31,531 bases of DNA from JACPFV01 sp052386975 (lineage in GTDB: Bacteria; Pseudomonadota; Gammaproteobacteria; Nevskiales; Nevskiaceae), in NCBI GenBank assembly GCA_052386975.1, contig JBQTJQ010000094.1:1-31531 (forward strand). Direction: 5' to 3'. This document shows, piece after piece, positions 24,007-31,531 of the stretch. How positions within the stretch are numbered: position 1 is the first letter of the stretch; the number at the start of each line of letters is the position of its first letter. The translations under genes were made by a program, and so were the position numbers. The notes beneath the pieces were generated by a model that worked only from the letters and a program-made list of their open reading frames with translations, was not told where the DNA came from and did not search any database.

Positions 24007-24746
24007 GGCTGGCCCAGATCGCGCTCGCGCTCGCGCTGCTGGTCTGGGCCGCCGCCTGGTGGCGGACGCGCGCGCTGCCGCCACCCGAGCAGGTCCGGCC
24101 GGAGCTGCTGCAGGAGCCCAGGCAGGGAAGGACCCAGCGCGAGCGCTTCTCGTTCGCGTACCGCGGGCTCCAGTACGAAGTGCAGCCGGTGGCAAGCTAC
24201 GACCTTTACGGCCTGGTGGTGTCGCACAACGACATCCACGGCATCGCCGACATCTACCACGACGAGGACTCGGTCGACACCAAGGACCTGTGCGTGATCT
24301 GGGGCGCGAACCTCGAGCGCTACGATTACCTGCGCATCACCTTCGAGAACACGCCGACGTGGTGCCACTGGTCGTGGCGCTCGGACGAGATCCGGTTCGA
24401 CTCGACCGCCATCGCCAACAACCACCTGGTCACCGGCAGCGACGCCTTGCGCGCGGCGCTCGAGCGCGTGCACGTCGGCGACCAGGTCCGCTTCACCGGC
24501 GTGCTGGCCAACTACCGCGACCTGCGCCACCCGGAGTACTGGCGCCCGACCTCGACCTCCCGCACCGACAGCGGCGGCGGTGCCTGCGAAGTGGTGTTCT
24601 TCGAGTCTTTCGAAGTGCTCAAGGCGAATGCCGCCGCCGCCTGGCAGGTCCGGCGGGCAATGCCATGGCTCACCGGCGCGCTGCTGGCCCTGATCCTGGT
24701 CGTCGCCGGGACCGCGAGCCAGCGGCGCGGCGAGGTGCGGGTCTAG
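24003..24746 (+). CDS. Conserved protein of unknown function, two membrane segments
   Basis: A 247-residue protein I can only describe. A membrane segment lies at residues 3-20 (LAQIALALALLVWAAAWW) and a second at about 219-239 (MPWLTGALLALILVVAGTA), so the roughly 200 residues between should face the periplasm. That part has conserved-looking stretches: YDLYGLVVSHNDIHGIADIYHDEDSVDTKD, CVIWGANLERYDYLRI and WSWRSDEIRFD. An end segment VGDQVRFTGVLANY ... RTDSGGGACEVVFFESFEVL recalls an OB-like domain I have seen in hypothetical proteins. The ATG overlaps the cyclase stop, so it is coupled to it and may modulate it. It ends 35 bases before the barrel gene. Confidence 0.75.
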   Translation: MRLAQIALALALLVWAAAWWRTRALPPPEQVRPELLQEPRQGRTQRERFSFAYRGLQYEVQPVASYDLYGLVVSHNDIHGIADIYHDEDSVDTKDLCVIWGANLERYDYLRITFENTPTWCHWSWRSDEIRFDSTAIANNHLVTGSDALRAALERVHVGDQVRFTGVLANYRDLRHPEYWRPTSTSRTDSGGGACEVVFFESFEVLKANAAAAWQVRRAMPWLTGALLALILVVAGTASQRRGEVRV

Positions 24747-24781
24747 TATGATGAATTCGTAGCGACGAAATCGGGGGCTCG

Positions 24782-26461
24782 GTGCAGGGGAGACGGCTCC
24801 GCGTCTGCGCGGCAATCGGCGTTTTCCTTCTCGGCGTGGCCGGGAGCGGGTTCGCGCAGGACCGTTACGGTCCCGTCGGCAACGAAACCCTCTGGGCGGT
24901 GGCCACCAAGGTCAACGCCGGCCGCTCCAGCAGCGTCGCGCAGATGGCCTGGGCCCTGTACCGGGCCAATCCGCAGGCCTTCGACGGTTCGCCCGACAAG
25001 ATGCGCCCGAGTGCGGTACTCAGCGTTCCGGCCGCGGCCTTCGTCAACGAAATTACGGCGGCGCAGGCCTACGCTTACGTGACGGGCCGCAGCGCGCCGG
25101 CAGCGGCTGCCGCTCCGGTTCCCGCACCGACCGTCACGGCGCAACCGCGCCCGGCCGCCACGGTTCCGCTTGCCGTCGCACCGGTGTCGGAAGGCCCGGT
25201 CACGATGCCGCTCGCGTCGACCGCTTTCGCCGGCAGCACGGAGCAACGCGCCGCCGTCGCGATGCGCCAGTCGGGCCGCAGCGCGGAAGATCTCTACCAG
25301 TACCTCGCGCCGCTCGAGGACCGCTACGCCGGTGACGTCGACTACGACTACCTGCTCGGCAGCGCGGCGCACGACTCCGGCAACTACAGCCAGGCGATCT
25401 TCGTGTTGCAGCGCGCCGTGGCGACGAAGCCGGGCTTCGCCGGCGCGCGCATGGAGCTGGCGCGCGCGTACTTCGCCCAGGGTGACAACGAGTCGGCGCG
25501 GCGCGAGTTCACCGCGCTAGAGAAGGACAATCCGCCGCCGCAAGCGCGACGCGCCATCAAGGAGTACCAGGCGGCGATCGACCGGCGCGCAGCGGTGTAC
25601 GAGTCGCAGCTGGGCGGTTACGCCGAGCTCGCCACCGGCTACGACAGCAATGCCAACGGTTCGCCCGACCTGCAATCCTTCCTCGGCATTCCGCTCGACG
25701 AGCGCAACCAGGCGACCGCCTCGACCTATTACTCCCTCGACGCCGGCGGCCTGGTGTCGTACCCGTTTGCGCCGGGCTGGCGGCTGCTCGGCACCGGCAA
25801 CGCCAGCTATCGCAGCAACCCCGACGCCACCTTCGTCGACTCGCAAGTGTTGCGCCTGGGCGGTGCGGTCGAGTGGCGGCCGAACCAGTACGAATTCAGC
25901 CTGCGCCCGAGCTACGGCATGTCGTTACTGGACGGTGAGGACAACAACACGGTGATCGCCGTCGACCTCGCCGCTACGCGCCATTTCGAGCGGGCGCAGC
26001 TGTCGCTGAACCTGCGCAGCGGCCAGACCCGCTACACCGAAGGGCTCGAGGTGCTGGACGTGGACACGCTGCTTTACGGCCTGGCCGGCAGCTACACGAC
26101 GCCGCGGGTGCAGTACCTGGGCGCCGTCACGGCCGGGACCGACGACGCCGTGGAGCCGGGCTCGCAGTTTGGCCGCGACCTGGCCGGCCTGCGCGCCGGC
26201 GCCATCGTCGGCCTCGGCCGTGGCAACGGCCTGCTGGCGTCGGTGGCGATGCTGAGCGCCGACTACGACCAGCCACCGTTCGGCCAGGCCCGCAGCGACG
26301 ACCAGCTGATCGGAACGCTTGGCTTCGACTGGGGCGGCTGGCGCGCGCTGGGCTGGGTCGTGCGCGCGCAGCTCAGCTACGTCAGCAATTCTTCGACGGT
26401 CGCACTGTACGAATACGACCGCGTCGACCTGGGCGTGTCGCTGCGCCGGGAGTTCAAGTGA
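24782..26461 (+). CDS. FimV-like/TPR/outer-membrane beta-barrel protein (Slam-like architecture)
   Basis: A 559-residue exported protein. Signal peptide 1-25 (VCAAIGVFLLGVAGSGFA). Residues 27-90 resemble the FimV N-terminal module (RYGPVGNETLWAVATKVN...MAWALYRANPQAF). A Pro/Ala linker spans about 104-150 and TPR helices about 170-270 (YDYLLGSAAHDSGNYSQAIFVLQRAV). From about 275 to the end there are alternating beta strands opening with YAELATGYDSNANGS and closing with YDRVDLGVSLRREFK, as in an outer-membrane barrel. TPR plus a terminal barrel is the layout of surface lipoprotein assembly modifiers (Slam, DUF560). The start is GTG24782 behind GGGGGC. The stop overlaps the FecR gene (GTGA). A TATGAT at 24747-24752 may mark an internal promoter. 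Exporter role is inferred. Confidence 0.75.
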   Translation: MQGRRLRVCAAIGVFLLGVAGSGFAQDRYGPVGNETLWAVATKVNAGRSSSVAQMAWALYRANPQAFDGSPDKMRPSAVLSVPAAAFVNEITAAQAYAYVTGRSAPAAAAAPVPAPTVTAQPRPAATVPLAVAPVSEGPVTMPLASTAFAGSTEQRAAVAMRQSGRSAEDLYQYLAPLEDRYAGDVDYDYLLGSAAHDSGNYSQAIFVLQRAVATKPGFAGARMELARAYFAQGDNESARREFTALEKDNPPPQARRAIKEYQAAIDRRAAVYESQLGGYAELATGYDSNANGSPDLQSFLGIPLDERNQATASTYYSLDAGGLVSYPFAPGWRLLGTGNASYRSNPDATFVDSQVLRLGGAVEWRPNQYEFSLRPSYGMSLLDGEDNNTVIAVDLAATRHFERAQLSLNLRSGQTRYTEGLEVLDVDTLLYGLAGSYTTPRVQYLGAVTAGTDDAVEPGSQFGRDLAGLRAGAIVGLGRGNGLLASVAMLSADYDQPPFGQARSDDQLIGTLGFDWGGWRALGWVVRAQLSYVSNSSTVALYEYDRVDLGVSLRREFK

Positions 26462-27975
26462 AGCCGCTGCGCCTGGGCCTGGCGCTGGCCTTGCTGCTGG
26501 GGCCGCTCGCCGCGCACGCTGCCGCCGGCCAGATGCTGTTCGCGCTCGGCCGCGTCGAGATCCAGCGCGGCAGCCAGACCTTCTCGGCGCAGCGCCAGAT
26601 GCCGGTCGAGGTGGGCGACACCATTCGCACCGGGCCCACGGGCCTGGCGCAGGTGCGCCTGAAGGACGGCGCCCTGTTGTCGCTGCGCTACGGCTCGATC
26701 CTGGTGATCGAGGACTTCCATCTGCCAGCCGCCGCGCCGGCCGCGACCGGCACCACGCCGATCGCGACCGCGCCGCCGAGCGCGGCAGCCGTGGGCGGTC
26801 GCAGCGTGTTGCGCCTGCTGCGCGGTGCGTTCCGCACGGTCACCGGCTTGATCGGCAAGGGCGCCAACGACAACTACAGCGTGGTGACGCCGGTGGCGAC
26901 CATCGGCATCCGCGGCACCGACTACAGCGCTGCCTACTGCAACGCCGACTGCGGTACCACGCCCGACGGGCTGTACGTCGGCGTGTCGAACGGCGAGGTC
27001 GAGCTCAACAACGACGGCGGCAAGCTGGTGCTCGGCAACGACCAGTACGGTTACGTGAAGGACTCCTCGACCGCGCCGGACCAGGAACTGGCACCGCCGG
27101 AGGTGCTCGAGGCGCCGATCGAGGACAGGGACGAGGAAGAGGACGAGCAAGGCGAGGACGGCGCGCGCGGCGAGGAAACGGCGGCGGGGGACGAGCCGGC
27201 GCCCGAGGGCAGCTATGGCGGCGACACGCTCACCGGCGAGGTCGCCGATGTCACCACCAAGCCCGAGGGCGAGTATGAATTGCGGCCGGGCCTGCCGGGC
27301 AGCTTCGCGGTCGGCGGCGCGGGCTTCGCCGAAGCCAACAACAATGGCCTGTACCTCGACGACACCGGCGCACTGGGCGGCTTCCTCGGAGACGGCGTCA
27401 GCAGCGACGGCTTCACCAGCATCGGCACCGCGCAGAACGTCAACCAGGGCGCCGACGACGCGACCGGCCTGCGCTGGGGACGCTGGAGCGGCGGCCTGGC
27501 CAATTCCTCGACCGGCCCGGTCGACCTGAGCAACCAGAGCCTGCACTGGATCTACGCGTCGTCGGGCGGTGACGTCGCACTGCGCGTCACCGGCTCGGCG
27601 ACGTACACCCTGATCGGCAACACCGACCCGACCGACACGGCCGGCAACGTCGGTTTCCTCGGCAGTGCCACGCTCGATGCCGATTTCACCAACCAGACCG
27701 TCACCAGCACGCTGAACCTCGGCATCAACAGCCAGGTCTGGCTGGCGAGCGGCAGCGGCAGCATCACCAGCGGCACTCCGCTGTTCGACGGCACGTACGC
27801 CGTGACGGTGAACGACGCGCTGGGCGCGCCGATCGGCACGGGCACGGGCCTGTTCGACGGTTTCTTCACCAGCGGCGCGCTGGGCGCCGGCCTCGCCTTC
27901 GACCTGACCAGCCCGGGCCTCGGCAGCACGGTCTCGGGTGCGGCGGCGTTCGCCGAATCCGGCGGCCTCCCATGA
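26458..27975 (+). CDS. Exported FecR-domain protein with acidic linker and beta-rich C-terminus
   Basis: A 505-residue protein with a signal peptide (residues 1-21, LGLALALLLGPLAAHA). A FecR domain spans about 24-200: RVEIQRGSQTFSAQRQMPVEVGDTIRTGPTG, then SVVTPVATIGIRGTDYSAAY and VSNGEVELNNDGGKLVLGNDQYGYV, with Cys161/Cys165 as a possible disulfide. A strongly acidic stretch (221-250, EDRDEEEDEQGEDG) is followed by a Gly/Asn-rich region. The last ~150 residues (LHWIYAS ... LDADFTNQTVTSTLNLGI ... SGAAAFAE) look like the 8-strand barrel domain of TbpB-type Slam clients. No membrane anchor or sigma partner is seen, so it is not a FecR anti-sigma factor of the usual kind. It overlaps both neighbours by four bases. 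Confidence 0.78.
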   Translation: MKPLRLGLALALLLGPLAAHAAAGQMLFALGRVEIQRGSQTFSAQRQMPVEVGDTIRTGPTGLAQVRLKDGALLSLRYGSILVIEDFHLPAAAPAATGTTPIATAPPSAAAVGGRSVLRLLRGAFRTVTGLIGKGANDNYSVVTPVATIGIRGTDYSAAYCNADCGTTPDGLYVGVSNGEVELNNDGGKLVLGNDQYGYVKDSSTAPDQELAPPEVLEAPIEDRDEEEDEQGEDGARGEETAAGDEPAPEGSYGGDTLTGEVADVTTKPEGEYELRPGLPGSFAVGGAGFAEANNNGLYLDDTGALGGFLGDGVSSDGFTSIGTAQNVNQGADDATGLRWGRWSGGLANSSTGPVDLSNQSLHWIYASSGGDVALRVTGSATYTLIGNTDPTDTAGNVGFLGSATLDADFTNQTVTSTLNLGINSQVWLASGSGSITSGTPLFDGTYAVTVNDALGAPIGTGTGLFDGFFTSGALGAGLAFDLTSPGLGSTVSGAAAFAESGGLP

Positions 27976-30900
27976 CCGTGCCGGCGCGTCGCCTCGCCCT
28001 GGTCCTCGCTGCCGCGCTGGCGGCGGGATGCGGGCAGGACGAAGCGCCAGGCGATGCAAACCCGGCCGGCACCGTTACGGGCACGGTCAGCAAAGGCCCG
28101 CTGCAAGGCGCCACCGTCAACTTCTTTGCCGTCGACGTCGCCGGCAATGCCACCGGCGGGCCGCTGGTGACGCCGGTCACCACCGACGCCAGCGGCGCGT
28201 TCACGGTCTCGGGCCTGCCGACCGGCGTGCCGGTCCTGGCCGAGACCAGCTTCGGCAGCTATGTGGACGAGTCCGACCCGCAAACCAACCCCGCGCTGCG
28301 CCGCACGATCGCCTTCGGCGCGACCGACACGCTCGCGGCGGTGCTGCCGCCGAACGCGACCACGGTGGTCATCACGCCGTACTCGATGGCGATGTACAAG
28401 AAGGCGTTCAACCAGGCGGCCGGCTCGAACTTCGCCAACACCTATGCCGCGGTGCGCACGCAGGCGACGGGCGCGTTCGGCTTCGACCCGATCACGACGG
28501 TGCCGGCCAACCCGACTACCGGCGCCGGCGGCTCGCAGGCCTACGCGCTGCTGCTGGGCGCGGCGGCGCTGACCATCAACCAGATCGCCACCACCACGCC
28601 GCCCGAGCACCTGCCGGGCTACGCCGACGTCATCGCCTTCGTTAACGACTTCGCCGATGGCCGGCTCGATGCGGCGAGCCTCGACGACATGGTGCGGCGC
28701 TTCCGCAACAACAATATCGGCGTGTACGGTGACACCCCGGCGCCGGCGGTGAACGAGGCGGCGCTGTCGCAGCCGGCGGTGGTGCCGAACACGGCGCCGA
28801 CGATCACCGCGTTCGCCGACCAGGTCATCAGCGAGGAGGGCGCGACCGGCGCGCTGGCCTTCACCATCGGCGATGCCGAAACGCCAGTGGCATCGCTGAC
28901 CGTTTCTGGCGCCTCGAGCAACCCGGCCGCCGTACCGGTGGCCAACATCGTGTTCGGCGGCAGTGGCGCGTCGCGCACCGTGACCGTCACGCCCGTGACG
29001 AACGCGACCGGCGCGGTCACGATCACCGTGACCGTAACCGACGCCAACAGTGCCACGACCGCCGAGCCCTTCCTGCTGACCATCAACAACATCAACGATC
29101 CGCCGAGCTGGACGGCGGTGCCGCCGACACAGGGCACGCTGGAGGACACGCCCCTGGCGCTGGGCGGCGCCAACGCCTACGTCGTCGCCGACGTCGACCA
29201 CACCGTGCTGACCATGATCGCCAACGCGAACAACGGCACGCTGACGCTGGCGTCGCCCGTCGGCCTGAGCTTCACCGTAGGCGACGGCGTGGCCGATGCC
29301 ACGATGACGTTCTCCGGCACGATCGCCGCGATCAACACCGCGTTGAACGGCATGACCTTCAACCCGGCGGGCAACTTCAACGGCTCGACCACCGTCAACC
29401 TGCTGGCCGACGACGACCCGGTTGCCCCCGGCGCGGTCGGGGCGGGCCTCACCATCAACGTCACGGCGGTGAACGACCCACCGTCGTTCAGCGTGCCTGC
29501 CTCGGCGCCGTCGGTGTCCGAGGGCGCGCCGCCGCAGACGGTGAACGGTTTCGCGACGGCGATTTCGGCAGGTCCGGCCAACGAGAGCGGCCAGACGGTC
29601 ACCTTCAACATCACCGGCAACGACAACCCGACGCTGTTCTCGGTGGCTCCGGCGATCAACAGCGTCGGCACGCTGACCTACACACCGGCAGCCCTCCAGA
29701 ACGGAACCGCGAACATCACGGTCGTGGCCGTTGACGACGGTGGCACCACCAACGGCGGCGTGGACACTTCGGCGTCACAGGGCTTCACCATCACGGTCAC
29801 CTCGGTCAACCAACCGCCGATCGTCGACGTCAACGCCGGCTTCACCGTGGACGAAGGCTTGAGCTGGACGTTCACGACCAGCGAGCTGTCGGCGAGCGAT
29901 CCGGACCACGCGCCGTCCGACCTCACGTTCACGATCGGGCCGCCGCCGGTGAATGGCTCGATCCTCGTCAACAGCATCCCGGCGAGCAGTTTCACGCAGC
30001 TTGACCTGGTGCTCGGCTTCGTCGAATACCAGCACGACGGCTCGGAAACCACGTCCGACACCTTCGACTTCGTGGTCATGGATGCGGGCGCGCCGCCGCT
30101 GCAGACCACGGTCGAGACGTTCCTCATCACGGTCAACCCGGTCAACGACGCGCCCGTCGCGAACGACGACAGCTACGTGATGGCGGGCAACACGACACTA
30201 ACCGTGGACGCGGCGGACGATCCGGTGCCGCCACCGGGCCTGCTGTTCAACGACACCGACGCGGAGGAAGGCACGCCGCCGACGGCTGCCGGCCAGACCC
30301 CGCCCGTCTGCGTGCCGGATCCGGCGCCGGCGACCTGCTCGCTGGATTCGTTCAGTGGCGACGGCAGCTTTGCCTTCACGCCGCCGGTCGGCTTCTCCGG
30401 CACGATGACCTTCACCTACGTGGCGCTGGACACCCAGCTCGGGAGCTCTGCGCCGGCGACCGTGACCGTCACCGTCACGCCGGGATCGCCTGAAGCCCTG
30501 CTGCCGTACCTCACGGCGGCCGGCGACCTGATGCTGTTCGACCCGATCGACCCCGCCAACCCCGTGCCCGTCGCCAGCGGGCTGCCGGCGACGGGCTTCG
30601 TGGCGGAGACGCTGCTGCTGGGGAGCGGCACCGTAACGACCGCCACCGGCATCCACGAATCGAAGCTGGTCTACATCCACGACAACGGCTCGACGCGCAC
30701 CGTGCGGCTGGTCGACCTCGAGCCCGGCATGAGCCACGTGCCGATACAAGTGTCGGACATCACCGACGCCTGCGACATCGACATCGCCGAGGACATCCGC
30801 AATCCGTTCAACAGCCTGCTGCGCGTCAACAGCGCCGGCACCGACGGCATCTGCGAAACCCCCGATGACTTCAACACGGCGGAGACGTGGCTGGTGCCGG

Positions 30901-31531
30901 TGACCACGCCGCCCGCGTCGCCGGGCACGCAGATCGGCTTCGGCAACTGCTGCGGCATCGCCGCCATCAGCGACGCCAACGGCAACCTGATCTCCGTGCT
31001 CAGCGCCGAGGACGATGGCAGCGGCTCGACCTTCACCCTGGTCCGCCGCGACGTCGCCGACCTCGCCACGCCGGTGTTCACGCAGTCGCTCGACATCGCC
31101 GGCAACGGCCGCATCTACGGCCGCATCGCTCGTGGCTTCGGCGACCAGCACATCTATGTCAGGGCACTGCGCACGTCGCTCGATACCAGCTACAGGTTGC
31201 TGCGCTTCAACGTGGCGACCAACTCGCTGACCGAGCTGTTCGACTACGGCGTCACCGACGCCGCCGCCTTCAACAGCGACCTCGACAACGCGGCGCTGGA
31301 TGCGGTGAACCTGTACTTCACCAGCCCCGACGGCACCGGCATCTTCAGGGTCCCGCACGCCGCGACCGGTCCCGGCGACGTGGTCACGCTGGTGGCATCG
31401 CCCGGCGTCGGCTCGACCACCAACCTCGAGCAGACCGCCAACCGCATCGTGTTCCAGACCAGCAGTGGGCCGACCGGCGTCTACTCCGTGCCGAAGGCAG
31501 GCGGCTCCGTGGCCGGGATCGCGGTGGACAC
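27972..31531 (+). CDS. Very long Ig/cadherin-repeat surface lipoprotein with propeller-like C-terminus (3'-truncated by window)
   Basis: Open from ATG27972 to the window end without a stop (over 1,186 codons). The N-terminus RRLALVLAAALAAGCGQDE is a lipoprotein signal with Cys20. Residues 30-90 look like a carboxypeptidase-regulatory-like domain (GPLQGATVNFFAVD...GAFTVSGLPTG). A helical stretch follows, then about five beta-sandwich repeats of 100-130 residues joined by NTAPTI, INDPP, VNDPP, VNQPP and VNDAP linkers (near residues 272, 371, 499, 612, 723), with Asp-rich Ca-binding-like turns (DVDH, ADDDP, DPDHAPSD). From about 837, repeated strand patterns (LVYIHDNGSTRTVRLVD, NLYFTSPDGTGIFRVP, RIVFQTSSGPTGVYSVP) suggest a beta-propeller. 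The ATG overlaps the FecR-protein stop. Adhesion or matrix function is a guess. Confidence 0.85.
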   Translation, partial: MTVPARRLALVLAAALAAGCGQDEAPGDANPAGTVTGTVSKGPLQGATVNFFAVDVAGNATGGPLVTPVTTDASGAFTVSGLPTGVPVLAETSFGSYVDESDPQTNPALRRTIAFGATDTLAAVLPPNATTVVITPYSMAMYKKAFNQAAGSNFANTYAAVRTQATGAFGFDPITTVPANPTTGAGGSQAYALLLGAAALTINQIATTTPPEHLPGYADVIAFVNDFADGRLDAASLDDMVRRFRNNNIGVYGDTPAPAVNEAALSQPAVVPNTAPTITAFADQVISEEGATGALAFTIGDAETPVASLTVSGASSNPAAVPVANIVFGGSGASRTVTVTPVTNATGAVTITVTVTDANSATTAEPFLLTINNINDPPSWTAVPPTQGTLEDTPLALGGANAYVVADVDHTVLTMIANANNGTLTLASPVGLSFTVGDGVADATMTFSGTIAAINTALNGMTFNPAGNFNGSTTVNLLADDDPVAPGAVGAGLTINVTAVNDPPSFSVPASAPSVSEGAPPQTVNGFATAISAGPANESGQTVTFNITGNDNPTLFSVAPAINSVGTLTYTPAALQNGTANITVVAVDDGGTTNGGVDTSASQGFTITVTSVNQPPIVDVNAGFTVDEGLSWTFTTSELSASDPDHAPSDLTFTIGPPPVNGSILVNSIPASSFTQLDLVLGFVEYQHDGSETTSDTFDFVVMDAGAPPLQTTVETFLITVNPVNDAPVANDDSYVMAGNTTLTVDAADDPVPPPGLLFNDTDAEEGTPPTAAGQTPPVCVPDPAPATCSLDSFSGDGSFAFTPPVGFSGTMTFTYVALDTQLGSSAPATVTVTVTPGSPEALLPYLTAAGDLMLFDPIDPANPVPVASGLPATGFVAETLLLGSGTVTTATGIHESKLVYIHDNGSTRTVRLVDLEPGMSHVPIQVSDITDACDIDIAEDIRNPFNSLLRVNSAGTDGICETPDDFNTAETWLVPVTTPPASPGTQIGFGNCCGIAAISDANGNLISVLSAEDDGSGSTFTLVRRDVADLATPVFTQSLDIAGNGRIYGRIARGFGDQHIYVRALRTSLDTSYRLLRFNVATNSLTELFDYGVTDAAAFNSDLDNAALDAVNLYFTSPDGTGIFRVPHAATGPGDVVTLVASPGVGSTTNLEQTANRIVFQTSSGPTGVYSVPKAGGSVAGIAVD

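Noticed and set aside
26458..27975. FecR-type anti-sigma factor of an iron-uptake regulon
   Set aside because: No transmembrane helix, no FecI sigma gene and no TonB-dependent receptor gene nearby; the protein has a cleavable signal peptide.
27552..31358. Several minus-strand open frames opposite the FecR and Ig-repeat genes
   Set aside because: The plus strand is continuously open with clear signal sequences and repeat motifs; the minus frames are its complement in shifted register.

Overview
The window is high-G+C, gene-dense DNA from a gammaproteobacterial chromosome. The backbone order tig-clpP-clpX-lon-tRNAs-ppiD, then fabI and gloB-methyltransferase-rnhA-dnaQ, matches a block I recall from Pseudomonas aeruginosa and, in part, from Xanthomonadales. 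I would place the organism near the Xanthomonadales/Nevskiales/Steroidobacterales, but no rRNA is present to fix the genus. No CRISPR array, prophage or transposase gene is visible.

Layout. (1) 1-1990, minus strand: a haem-type ABC importer pair (hmuU, hmuV), with dispersed repeats beyond the 3' end of hmuV. (2) 2034-8402, plus strand: tRNA-Leu, trigger factor, ClpP, ClpX and Lon, then tRNA-Val and tRNA-Asp with a terminator. This is the protein quality-control core. A very good sigma-32 (heat-shock) promoter precedes lon and a weaker one precedes clpP. The hupB gene expected between lon and ppiD is absent. (3) 8433-11671, plus: PpiD and a sodium/dicarboxylate-type symporter. (4) 11704-12047: two MITE-like elements with terminal inverted repeats, lying tail to tail between convergent genes. 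(5) 12061-13696, minus: fabI and gloB. 13736-15641, plus: methyltransferase, rnhA and dnaQ, translationally coupled. (6) 15646-18647, minus: a PLP aminotransferase and a Gfo/Idh/MocA oxidoreductase that resemble the GnnB/GnnA pair making UDP-2,3-diamino-glucose for lipid A, preceded by an ArsR-methyltransferase fusion. (7) 18725-19093, minus: a histone H1-like basic protein with its own strong promoter, which overlaps a perfect 10-bp inverted repeat. (8) 19292-22662, plus: fadB and fadA, separated by a double-hairpin REP/BIME-like element.

(9) 22705-31531 (running off the window), plus: the least described part. It holds a membrane-bound class III nucleotide cyclase, a small two-TM protein of unknown function, a FimV/TPR/outer-membrane beta-barrel protein that resembles Slam-type exporters in architecture, an exported FecR-domain protein with an acidic linker and a beta-rich C-terminus, and a very long Ig/cadherin-repeat lipoprotein with a propeller-like C-terminal part. 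Most junctions are 4-base start/stop overlaps. My working hypothesis is a cell-surface export and display operon linked to cyclic-nucleotide signalling. The sequence supports the architecture, not the mechanism.
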